A stretch of DNA of 23,303 nt from WFZT01 sp964571845 (lineage in GTDB: Bacteria; Hydrothermota; Hydrothermia; B15-G9; WFZT01), in assembly GCA_964571845.1 (NCBI GenBank), contig CAZNDM010000054.1:1-23303 (forward strand). The letters are read 5' to 3'. The first letter of the stretch is position 1, and every line of letters starts with the position of its first letter. Shown in pieces: positions 1 to 6,818 of the stretch. Made by a program: the position numbers and the translations under genes. The notes beneath the pieces were generated by a model. That model was not told where the DNA came from. It worked only from the letters and a program-made list of their open reading frames with translations, and made no database searches.

Positions 1-146
1 CAACGACACCTCCTCTCGCATGCGATGTTCATTACTACTATCTCCTTCCGCTTTCCGTGAGAAGAATACCTACCGCTCCCTCCCACTTCTGTGTTGGTAT
101 CATCTATCACCTTCTTTTCCGCTTGTGTGAGGGTCCATCCACAAAC

Positions 147-170
147 TCCCCTCCCGCTTGCGGGAGGGGA
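147..170. repeat. GC-rich hairpin 1
   Basis: An 11-bp perfect inverted repeat (147-157 with 160-170) closes on a two-base TT, so the real loop is probably four bases. The arms are a C-rich and a G-rich run (CCCCTCCCGC and its complement). No T-run follows on either strand, so it does not look like an intrinsic terminator. The G-rich arm runs straight into direct-repeat copy A, which suggests a REP-like palindromic unit. Confidence 0.75.
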
Positions 171-175
171 TTGAG

Positions 176-247
176 GGGAGGGCAATAAACCACTCACTGC
201 TCTCCACCATCAGATCTGCCCTTTTGCCCCCTCCTTTATCCTCCCCC
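176..247. repeat. Direct repeat, copy A
   Basis: This stretch recurs at 384-456 with only two substitutions and one single-base insertion. The shared part begins GGGAGGGCAATAAACC and ends in the left arm of a hairpin. The body contains AGATCT and a pyrimidine-rich run ending in CCTCC. It has no coding appearance. The pairing of one body with one terminal hairpin in both copies indicates duplication of a defined unit. Confidence 0.85.
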
Positions 248-272
248 ACAAAGCTCTGCTTTGTGGGGGAGG
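240..272. repeat. Hairpin 2, end of copy A
   Basis: A perfect 15-bp inverted repeat (240-254 with 258-272) closes on a TCT loop. The outer half of the stem is C-rich/G-rich (CCTCCCCC and GGGGGAGG) and the inner half is mixed (ACAAAGC and GCTTTGT). The absence of a downstream T-run argues against an intrinsic terminator. The inner stem differs from hairpin 3 while remaining paired, as expected if pairing is conserved more strongly than sequence. Confidence 0.85.
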
Positions 273-383
273 GGTTTGTGAGCGTCTTCCTGGAAAACGC
301 CTATCTCGCAGGGTAGAAAATTGATGAAAACTCCTAACAACATTATTTTACTTCGAGAATGTAAGTGGATGGGAGGTGGTAAA

Positions 384-456
384 GGGAGGGCAATAAACCA
401 CTCACTGCTCTCCCCCATCAGATCTGCCCCTTTTGCCCCCTCCTTCATCCTCCCCC
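384..456. repeat. Direct repeat, copy B
   Basis: Second copy of the module at 176-247, offset by 208 bp before and 209 bp after a one-base insertion in a C run. The match starts at GGGAGGGCAATAAACC and continues into the left arm of hairpin 3. The sequences between the two copies (about 275-370) are unrelated to the module. Confidence 0.85.
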
Positions 457-482
457 CAAACCTCTTCAGGGTTTGGGGGAGG
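449..482. repeat. Hairpin 3, end of copy B
   Basis: Inverted repeat equivalent in position to hairpin 2. Arms 449-462 and 469-482 pair with one bulged C (about 457) around a short loop. The outer stem (CCTCCCCC with GGGGGAGG) is the same as in hairpin 2, but the inner stem uses AAACC with a GGTTT-type partner instead of ACAAAGC with GCTTTGT. Confidence 0.75.
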
Positions 483-499
483 GGTATGTAGAAAAGCTC

Positions 500-680
500 T
501 CTCACATCATTATCATGTGCGGGAGGTTAAAGTAAAATTCTCTCAAAACATAATAATGCACGGGAGGAATTTGAAAAAAATCCTCAAATACAACACCATC
601 ATGTACGGAAAGAAAAATCCCTCACAGCGTAATCATGTACAGGAGGGGATAAAGATAAATTTACATGCTGCGGGAGTAGA
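500..680. repeat. Degenerate tandem array, period about 41 bp
   Basis: Four to five related units follow each other: 500-540, 541-581, 582-618, 619-659 and a partial one at 660-680, that is 41, 41, 37 and 41 bp plus a stub. Each begins with a CTCA-like tetramer, has a core resembling ATAATCATGTACGGGAGG, and ends in an A-rich tail. The units are diverged and the array is old or weakly constrained. It is not a CRISPR: units touch each other without unique spacers of repeat-like length. The core resembles the right arm of the nearby hairpins, so a common origin is possible. Confidence 0.6.
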
Positions 681-772
681 TAGCATTGAACACATTCTCG
701 CTGAAAAATTGGAACAGGGAAAATCCATTTAACGCAGGTGAAGAAATGAAGGTTTGCGGTTAAAATAGAAGA

Positions 773-1609
773 GTGGCGACAAATTCAAAGATTAGCTGGG
801 GAGACATTAGTTTCCACTCGTTCCAGATCGCAATAATCTCCGGAGTCTTAGTCTCATTCCATTATGATCCGGGAAAAGCCTTTGAATCGCTTGAGATTTT
901 GTCCGGTATTGTACCCTTTGGAGAGCTTTTCCGCAGGATCCACTATTTTTCGTCACAGATATTTCTACTCTCTCTGATCTTCCACAAGATCGAGTACCTG
1001 AAGTACAGTTCGAGATACAATAAATCGAGGTGGACAAAGGAAGTTCTTTCAGTATTCCCACTTGCCCTCCTTTTAATGTTTACAGGCTATGTACTAAGGG
1101 GCAGTAAAGAGGGACTTTTTGCGCTCAATGTTGCAAAAAACCTGCTAAAGTCAATTCCCTTTGCAGGTGATTTTCTCGGACAGGCTATCTTTGGCGACAG
1201 TTTATTCAATGTTTTTTTAAACCACGCTGTAACCTTTGCAATTCCAATGTTCTACCTTTTTTACTGGCATGTAAGGCTCATTTATCCAGATTATACTAAA
1301 TTTTTACTTGTTTTCGCCCTAACTCTGATTCTGTCACTGATCTTCTATCCCTCGATCGGGCATCCTGCCGGTTATCCTCTTGATCCGGTTAAAGGACCGT
1401 GGTTTTTTCTTGGTGTGCAGGAACTCGTTTATCTCCTGCCACCTGTATTGGGAGGAATCGTGTATCCGTTGATTTTGCTGTTCTCGCTCGCTTTTTATCC
1501 CAGATCGAAGTACTGGAGACTGATTTTCTGGTCGAGTTTACTGTTTTATCTAATCCTGAGTTTTGTTGCAGGGTTTTTGAGGGGTGAGGGGTGGCAGATC
1601 AGTATATAG
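773..1609 (+). CDS. Compact cytochrome b (b6/subunit IV-like)
   Basis: A membrane haem protein of the cytochrome b family (278 aa), expected to pass electrons from quinol in the cytoplasmic membrane. Helix B has H57 and H71 (13 residues between) and helix D has H151 and H166 (14 between, the b6-type spacing), giving four haem ligands. The N-terminal part follows the family pattern (SGVLVSFHYDP, then RRIHY; TGYVLRG near 104). The C-terminal part has DPVKGPWFFLGVQE near 204-217, corresponding to the subunit-IV region that holds the PEWY motif, here GPWF. About seven membrane helices are visible. Classical cytochrome b is longer, about 380-430 aa. The GTG start at 773 is forced by an in-frame stop at 761-763; no strong ribosome site is seen. 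No Rieske or cytochrome c gene lies nearby, so partner and role are unknown. It is convergent with, and overlaps by 11 bp, the diguanylate cyclase gene. Confidence 0.85.
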   Translation: MATNSKISWGDISFHSFQIAIISGVLVSFHYDPGKAFESLEILSGIVPFGELFRRIHYFSSQIFLLSLIFHKIEYLKYSSRYNKSRWTKEVLSVFPLALLLMFTGYVLRGSKEGLFALNVAKNLLKSIPFAGDFLGQAIFGDSLFNVFLNHAVTFAIPMFYLFYWHVRLIYPDYTKFLLVFALTLILSLIFYPSIGHPAGYPLDPVKGPWFFLGVQELVYLLPPVLGGIVYPLILLFSLAFYPRSKYWRLIFWSSLLFYLILSFVAGFLRGEGWQISI

Positions 1610-3011
1610 CGATGACCTTATTCTTTCCTGCTTCTTTTGCCCGTAGCAGGGCATTATCTGCCCGATCAAGTATATCTTCGGGTCTCTTGTCCGTTGGTCT
1701 CATGGATGTTACACCAATGCTGATCGTTGGTCTTATCACATTTTTACCAACTTTAACAACGAGATTTGAGTTGACGAGTTCCTGAATCCTTTCTGCAAGA
1801 TCAAGGGCACCGCTGATAGTCGTTCCCGGAGCTATTATGATAAATTCCTCACCTCCTATCCTGCCGAAAATATCGTGGCCCCTGATCCTGTTTCTCACAA
1901 TGTCGCCGAATGTTTTTAATACTTTATCACCCACAAGATGCCCATAATTGTCGTTTATTTTCTTAAAGTTGTCGAAATCTATGTAGAGAAGAGATAGAAC
2001 ATCGTGCTGGCGTCTGCTCCTGTTCATCTCTTCTTCCAGTCGTTTCAGCACATATTCACGGGTAAATGCACCGGTGAGAGGATCTATGGCAACAAGCTCC
2101 TTCAACCTGCCAAGGAGGGAGAGTACCCGTTCCACATCTTTGTCTGTTCTGATCTCAAATGATTTGAGGAGTTCATCAAATTCTTCGATTTTGTACATTG
2201 AAAGGTATTCGAGGAGAGCTGATATAGATTCGAACTTTTTGCTCACCGTGTACTTAAAGCTCTCAATCGTTATAAAGAGGATGACCATGATGGAAAGGAT
2301 GTAAATGAGAACCATGCTTCCAAAGAAATTTCTCAGCCCTTTGAGTGCATCTTCGATATTCATCATGTTTTTGAAAATCACATAGACTTTGTAATTGGGA
2401 GGATAGACAGGTGATAATGTTAAATGCGGGGTTCTGTGACCATCAGGTTTTGTGGAGAAAAATATCATGTTTCTAATTGTTGAAGGCATTTCCATGTACA
2501 GTGTTGGGATGAGGGCTTTGCCGAGAACGATTCCTTCATCTCCTGTTACCCTCACTCCAAGCAAATAGACATCAGACGGATCGAGCGTATCAAGGACCAT
2601 GTAAAGGTAAAAATAACTGGTTCTGATGGGCAAATTTGAGTAATGATCTCGAATTGCGGATACGAGATACAGGGTATCAAAGACTGAAGCATAGCTGCCG
2701 TATATCTGAGCAGAATTTGTTTTGAAATTGAATTTTCCAAGAATGTCAAAATACTCATTCAAAATGGGATCTAAAATAAATTTTTCAAGTCTTGCACCGT
2801 CCTCCGGCGCGAGCATCAGTACTTTATTGATATTATCTTTCTCACCTGAAAAGAACGAAAGGAGAGACTCAGTAAGGTACTGAGCCTCTCGATTTTTAAT
2901 GTCCCGCGAGATCTTTTTGTTCGTATAGTAAGAAAGTCCCAGGAATATGATCAGGAGGAAAAAGAATCCTCCGATCACGGGGATGATAAGTTTTTGATAG
3001 AGTCTTTCCAT
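1599..3011 (-). CDS. Membrane diguanylate cyclase (GGDEF)
   Basis: Predicted to make cyclic di-GMP from two GTP in response to an extracytoplasmic signal. Numbering is from the ATG at 3011 (470 aa); an adjacent TTG at 3014 would add one residue. Membrane helices lie at about 8-29 and 230-252 and flank an outside sensor region of about 200 residues that I cannot assign to a named family. A helical linker follows, then the GGDEF domain from DPLTG (309) to the end. The active-site loop is GGEEF (386-390), and an RGHD inhibitory I-site sits five residues upstream, so the enzyme looks active and product-inhibited. It is the last gene of the long minus-strand run, 8 bp after the DUF3467 gene, and its end overlaps the convergent cytochrome gene. 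Confidence 0.93.
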   Translation of the reverse strand: MERLYQKLIIPVIGGFFFLLIIFLGLSYYTNKKISRDIKNREAQYLTESLLSFFSGEKDNINKVLMLAPEDGARLEKFILDPILNEYFDILGKFNFKTNSAQIYGSYASVFDTLYLVSAIRDHYSNLPIRTSYFYLYMVLDTLDPSDVYLLGVRVTGDEGIVLGKALIPTLYMEMPSTIRNMIFFSTKPDGHRTPHLTLSPVYPPNYKVYVIFKNMMNIEDALKGLRNFFGSMVLIYILSIMVILFITIESFKYTVSKKFESISALLEYLSMYKIEEFDELLKSFEIRTDKDVERVLSLLGRLKELVAIDPLTGAFTREYVLKRLEEEMNRSRRQHDVLSLLYIDFDNFKKINDNYGHLVGDKVLKTFGDIVRNRIRGHDIFGRIGGEEFIIIAPGTTISGALDLAERIQELVNSNLVVKVGKNVIRPTISIGVTSMRPTDKRPEDILDRADNALLRAKEAGKNKVIAIY

Positions 3012-3019
3012 CAAATCAT

Positions 3020-3316
3020 TTACTCTTCATCTTTCACAAAACCCATCCTTTTTTGTTCCATACCGTGTATTTTGATCTCGCCAAATCTTTCTTCATACTT
3101 TCTGATGTTGTCTTCGAGAGCTTTCAAAAATAGTTTTGCATGCTGGGGTGTCATAATAACTCTTGAGACCACCTTTGCTTTTGGAAGACCGGGCATCATC
3201 CTTGCAAAATCAAGGATAATTTCAGAAGGTGAATGGGTAATCAAAACGAGATTTGAGTACTCTCCTTTTCCTTTTTCTTCGTCAATATCGATCTGAATCT
3301 GTTGCTGTTGTTGCAT
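3020..3316 (-). CDS. DUF3467 family protein
   Basis: A 98-residue protein matching the DUF3467 pattern: an N-terminal Q-rich start (MQQQQQIQIDIDEE), then YSNLVLITHSPSE, then the core PGLPKAKVVSRVIMTPQHAK, and a helical tail beginning KALEDNIRKYEERFG. The function of the family is unknown. The open frame extends further upstream to 3403, but that part is inside the neighbouring reductase gene and does not resemble the family. The ATG at 3316 has AGGAGG at 3325-3330, eight bases away, and begins where family members begin. It lies 28 bp after the aldo/keto reductase stop and just before the diguanylate cyclase start, so all three are probably on one transcript. Confidence 0.9.
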   Translation of the reverse strand: MQQQQQIQIDIDEEKGKGEYSNLVLITHSPSEIILDFARMMPGLPKAKVVSRVIMTPQHAKLFLKALEDNIRKYEERFGEIKIHGMEQKRMGFVKDEE

Positions 3317-3324
3317 CTTTCCTT

Positions 3325-3330
3325 CCTCCT
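3325..3330 (-). promoter_or_regulatory. RBS that decides the DUF3467 start
   Basis: AGGAGG on the minus strand with an 8-base spacer to the ATG at 3316. It supports the shorter 98-residue protein over the open frame that extends to 3403. Confidence 0.8.
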
Positions 3331-3344
3331 TTTTTGTTTTATTT

Positions 3345-4316
3345 TTAAAAAATGCTAACATTATCGAGCTCCTCCATAAGATCCGATGGGATCTCGATCT
3401 CAACTGCCCGGAGATTATCCATCAACTGATCCACAGAATTTGCCCCGATGATGGGACTCGTAATGTAGGGCTTGTGGAGAAGCCATGCCAGTGAAACCTG
3501 AGCAGGTGTTGCACCCAATTTTTCTGCTACCTCAATAACTTTTTCTAATATTCGAAAGCCTCTATCGTTAAAGTACCTCTGCTGGATCGTGGAGGCACGC
3601 ACAGACGACGGTAACTCTTTATTTCTGCGGTATTTGCCCGTTAAAAATCCTGCCGCAAGGGGGGAGTACGGAATAACGCCCATTCCGTACTCAAGCACCA
3701 CGGGCAAAACATCTTTTTCAAATTCTTCTCTGTCCACAAGATTATACCTTGGCTGAGTTGATACAAACTTTTCATAGTTTTTTAATTCGCTAATAAGCAT
3801 GGCTTCTTTTATCATCCAGCCTCTGTAATTTGAGACACCAATGTAAAGAATTTTGCCCTCACGAATCAGGTCATCGAGTGTTCTCAGGGTTTCCTCAATA
3901 GGAGTGGAATTATCGGGCCAGTGCAATTGATAAAGATCTATCACATCCGTTTTCAACCTCCTGAGACTGTCCTCAACTGCCCATCTTATGTGGTAACGGG
4001 AGAGACCTTCACCGTTGGGTCCATCCCACATCCTACCCCTGACTTTTGTCGCTATCACAACCTCTTTTCTGATACCACGACTCTTTACCCAGTCTCCAAT
4101 TATCTCCTCTGCAACACCACCGGGGTTCCCTTCGACCCATCTGGAGTAAACATCGGCAGTGTCAATAAAGTTACCGCCTGCCTCAAAATACGCATCCAGA
4201 ATTTTAAAGGCCTGCTCTCTATCTGCAGTCCAGCCAAACTGCATTGTTCCAAGGCAGATTGGAGAAACTTTAAGCCCTGTCTTTCCGAGATTTCTAACTT
4301 TTTCTCTTAAGTCCAT
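3345..4316 (-). CDS. Aldo/keto reductase
   Basis: An NAD(P)H-dependent oxidoreductase with an (alpha/beta)8 barrel (323 aa), closest in look to the Tas/YhdN-type reductases that act on aldehydes or ketones; the substrate cannot be read from sequence. The catalytic tetrad is visible: D52 and Y57 (IDTADVY), K91 (ATKVRG) and H132 (YQLHWPD). Cofactor-binding landmarks include IGVSNY, YSPLAAGFLTGKY and SPIIGANSVDQL. Start: GGAGG sits six bases before the ATG at 4316 and the N-terminus fits the family (RNLGKTGLKVSPICLG). The 5' end overlaps the LytR_C gene by 23 bp, so translation is probably coupled. Its presence in a DNA-repair run has no obvious functional meaning. Confidence 0.93.
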   Translation of the reverse strand: MDLREKVRNLGKTGLKVSPICLGTMQFGWTADREQAFKILDAYFEAGGNFIDTADVYSRWVEGNPGGVAEEIIGDWVKSRGIRKEVVIATKVRGRMWDGPNGEGLSRYHIRWAVEDSLRRLKTDVIDLYQLHWPDNSTPIEETLRTLDDLIREGKILYIGVSNYRGWMIKEAMLISELKNYEKFVSTQPRYNLVDREEFEKDVLPVVLEYGMGVIPYSPLAAGFLTGKYRRNKELPSSVRASTIQQRYFNDRGFRILEKVIEVAEKLGATPAQVSLAWLLHKPYITSPIIGANSVDQLMDNLRAVEIEIPSDLMEELDNVSIF

Positions 4317-4746
4317 ATATTGCCTCCAGTTTTTTTATAAGCTTCTTACTGTCTTTTCCGAGTATCAATGTAACATTGACAATTGAATCATGATCCAGAT
4401 GGAAGTACAACCTGTTTATTTTCAGAACCTGAGCAACTGCCCTGGCATTGCTCAGGTTTTCTTCATCCAATCTTTCAACAATGTATGTGACAGCTATTGT
4501 ATCACTTGCCTTTCCACTGTACACAACATCAAAGTTCAGTCTTTCAAATAGCTCTGTTATGTATTTTAAAACTGAATCACTTTTTTCACCAGTCGCATCG
4601 AGAATCTCAATATGGATATTTTGGTTCTCTATATCGCTCTTGAGTTTAATTTTCCGTGCATTCATTGTGGTAGTTATGGAAATTACTATCGTCAACGCCA
4701 TCAATGAAAACACTATGATTATCAATACAGCAAATACCTTCTTCAT
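4294..4746 (-). CDS. Membrane-anchored LytR_C-domain protein
   Basis: A 150-residue protein with an N-terminal membrane helix (about 4-26, with KK before it) and an outside domain resembling the LytR/CpsA/Psr C-terminal domain (LytR_C). Characteristic parts are IHIEILDATGEKSD (about 44-57), FDVVYSGKASD (about 72-82), a conserved-looking segment with ARAVAQVLKINR, and VTLILGKDSKKLI near the end. The catalytic LCP domain is absent, so no phosphotransferase activity is predicted; stand-alone LytR_C proteins exist but their role is not established. The start ATG overlaps the pcrA stop as ATGA. The envelope theme does not match its helicase neighbour. Confidence 0.75.
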   Translation of the reverse strand: MKKVFAVLIIIVFSLMALTIVISITTTMNARKIKLKSDIENQNIHIEILDATGEKSDSVLKYITELFERLNFDVVYSGKASDTIAVTYIVERLDEENLSNARAVAQVLKINRLYFHLDHDSIVNVTLILGKDSKKLIKKLEAIYGLKRKS

Positions 4747-6818
4747 GTAACCTTTTTTAACTTCTCGCTGTTCTCTGGAAATTTTTTCAAACCGACAGAA
4801 AATCTCACATGGACATACCCATTCGAGACCGATACTACCTCACCGAATCCGAAATAACTGTGGTAAACATTATCGCCTCTTTTCAGTTTTTGACCAGATT
4901 CTTGGTGAATTTTTCTCTCTCCATTGATTTCAAGAGCATCTTCAGGTATCTCATTGATAAACCTTGACGGTTCAAGGATCATACCGGGTCTGATTGACCT
5001 CCGCCTTGCAAATGTCAGGATCACCCTTTCCTTTGCCCTTGTCAATGCCACATGGAAAAGCCTTCTTTCTTCTTCAAGCTCGTACTCGTTTCCAAAGCTC
5101 GATACATGTGGAAAAACCTGCTCTTCAAGTCCGGTAATTATCACCACTGGAAATTCCAGACCTTTAGCATTGTGAACAGTCATAAGTGTAACTCTATTTT
5201 CCTGATTCTCCCATTCGTCCACTTCAGACAACAGGGGAACAGTTGCAATGTAGTTCTCAACAGTAGGTTCAGGGGTTTCCTCAACAAACCTCTGGATCGA
5301 ACCAAGCAGAGAATCTATGTTCTCGTACCTGCTCTCAAGCTCGAATACCCTATCGCCATAAAGGGATGATAAATATCCCCTGTAATCAATTGCTATTAAA
5401 AGTTCTCTTACAACTTCATAAACATCGTGTCTTTCCGAATATCTTTTCATCGACTGGATCAGGTTGTAAAAGTCCTTTAGTCTCTCGCGGGCGTTACTTC
5501 TTATCCCTCCAAAATTTTCCGCAAATTGTAGGGCTTCATAAACCGGGATGTTGTTTCTCCTCGCAAAATCTACGAGAAATTCCACCGTCTTCTTGCCTAT
5601 ACCGCGGGGCGGAATGTTGATGATCCTGAGCAGTGAAACCTCGTCACTGGGATTCACGAGAACCTTAAGGTAGGCAAGTATGTCCTTTATCTCTTTTCTG
5701 TCGTAGAATCTCTGTCCACCCACTATGGTGTAAGGAATATTGTAATGGGTCAGAACCTGCTCAAAGGGTCTTGATTGTGCATTCGTCCTATAAAGGATGA
5801 CGAAGTCCCTGTAAGATCTGTGTTGAGTGTAAATAAATTCCACGACCTTTTCTGCCTCCACAATTTCATCCGGGGTTTCAATCAGTTTGATCTTTTCACC
5901 TTCAGGGTTCTCTGTCCACAGTGTTTTTCCTCTTCTGTAGCGGTTCCTCGAAATAACACCCGTGGCTGCCTTTAAAATAACCTTTGTTGACCTGTAGTTC
6001 TGTTCAAGCCTGATGATTTTCGCATCCGGAAAATCTTTCTCAAAATCAAGAATATTCCGAATATCCGCCCCTCTGAACCCGTAGATGGATTGATCTTCAT
6101 CACCAACCGCAAATATGTTTCTATGTTTCGAAGCAAGATGAACGAGGATTTTATACTGGGATCTGTTGGTATCCTGATACTCGTCCACATGAATGTAATG
6201 GAACTTGTCAGCGTAATAGTCTCGAACCTCAGGGTGTTTTTCAAAAAGTTCTATTGTCAGAAGTAGAAGATCGTCAAAGTCCAGTGCGTTGTTCTCCTTT
6301 TTCGCCTTCTCATATTTTTCAATCAACTCCATCTCGTATGGATCCTCCGGGATGTATGCCTTGTTCTTGTAGGCAGAAATTTTTGAAACAAATCGCTGGG
6401 GTTTTATCCTTTCATCTTCAATAAGTGACCTTAGTAGATTTTTCTGGTCGGTTCTATCATAGATAGAAAAATTTGAGCTGTAGCCCACGAGATTTGCATG
6501 TCTTCTCAGGATTCTTGAGCACAGGGAATGGAATGTTCCGATCCACATGGGAGAGACATCGGCACCTATCAGAGCCTCAATCCTTTCTTTCATCTCCTTT
6601 GCCGCTTTATTCGTAAAGGTAGCTGCAAATATGTTGAAGGGAGAAACACCTTTCACACCGATAAGATAAGCAATTCTGTGGGTCAGAACGCGGGTCTTCC
6701 CGGAACCGGCTCCGGCAATGACGAGGACAGGACCTTCAGTGGAAAGAACCGCCTCTCTCTGCCCGGGATTTAAATTCTCAAGGAGTTTTTCCTCGCTGAT
6801 TTTCTTGAGATCAAACAT
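4743..6818 (-). CDS. pcrA: UvrD/PcrA-type DNA helicase
   Basis: A superfamily 1A 3'-5' DNA helicase (691 aa) for repair and for clearing RecA or RNA polymerase from DNA. All helicase motifs are present: Q motif LNPGQREAV (16-24), Walker A AGAGSGKT (35-42), Walker B VDEYQDTN (211-218), motif III GDEDQSIYGFRGAD (239-252), motif IV LEQNYRS (271-277), motif V TVHNAKGLEFPVV (547-559) and motif VI VALTRAKERV (590-599). The C-terminal 50 residues form the Tudor-like module of PcrA/UvrD (GDNVYHSYFGFGEVVSV), which in relatives contacts RNA polymerase. The gene overlaps the lipA stop by 8 bp and overlaps the next gene at ATGA. UvrD and PcrA names are interchangeable here. Confidence 0.97.
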   Translation of the reverse strand: MFDLKKISEEKLLENLNPGQREAVLSTEGPVLVIAGAGSGKTRVLTHRIAYLIGVKGVSPFNIFAATFTNKAAKEMKERIEALIGADVSPMWIGTFHSLCSRILRRHANLVGYSSNFSIYDRTDQKNLLRSLIEDERIKPQRFVSKISAYKNKAYIPEDPYEMELIEKYEKAKKENNALDFDDLLLLTIELFEKHPEVRDYYADKFHYIHVDEYQDTNRSQYKILVHLASKHRNIFAVGDEDQSIYGFRGADIRNILDFEKDFPDAKIIRLEQNYRSTKVILKAATGVISRNRYRRGKTLWTENPEGEKIKLIETPDEIVEAEKVVEFIYTQHRSYRDFVILYRTNAQSRPFEQVLTHYNIPYTIVGGQRFYDRKEIKDILAYLKVLVNPSDEVSLLRIINIPPRGIGKKTVEFLVDFARRNNIPVYEALQFAENFGGIRSNARERLKDFYNLIQSMKRYSERHDVYEVVRELLIAIDYRGYLSSLYGDRVFELESRYENIDSLLGSIQRFVEETPEPTVENYIATVPLLSEVDEWENQENRVTLMTVHNAKGLEFPVVIITGLEEQVFPHVSSFGNEYELEEERRLFHVALTRAKERVILTFARRRSIRPGMILEPSRFINEIPEDALEINGERKIHQESGQKLKRGDNVYHSYFGFGEVVSVSNGYVHVRFSVGLKKFPENSEKLKKVT

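Larger units (their letters stand above)
1..772. other. Gene-poor repeat-rich region
   Basis: No reading frame here has the look of a real protein; those present run through the repeats and hairpins. The stretch contains three clear GC-rich hairpins, one module of about 72 bp present twice, and a degenerate tandem array near its right end. The first 146 bases carry weaker, decayed look-alikes of the hairpin core: CCGCTT occurs at 48-53, 119-124 and 154-159, each in a pyrimidine-rich then purine-rich context. A few codon-like blocks near 650-700 are discussed as a possible transposase scar. No convincing promoter for the downstream cytochrome gene was seen. Confidence 0.6.

Noticed and set aside
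240..272. Hairpins as intrinsic terminators
   Set aside because: Neither strand has a T-run after the stem, and no gene in the window ends just before them.
236..505. 89-codon minus-strand frame over the hairpins
   Set aside because: Low-complexity proline/glycine content comes from the C-rich and G-rich stems; no homology is recognised.
500..680. CRISPR array
   Set aside because: Units are diverged, contiguous and lack unique spacers of proper length; no cas gene is present (the Cas4-like cysteine layout in AddB belongs to a normal AddB).
433..732. 99-codon plus-strand frame through the repeat region
   Set aside because: It runs through the hairpin and tandem units, so its protein repeats mirror the DNA repeats. 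No ribosome site and no family resemblance beyond a short transposase-like block, which is reported separately.
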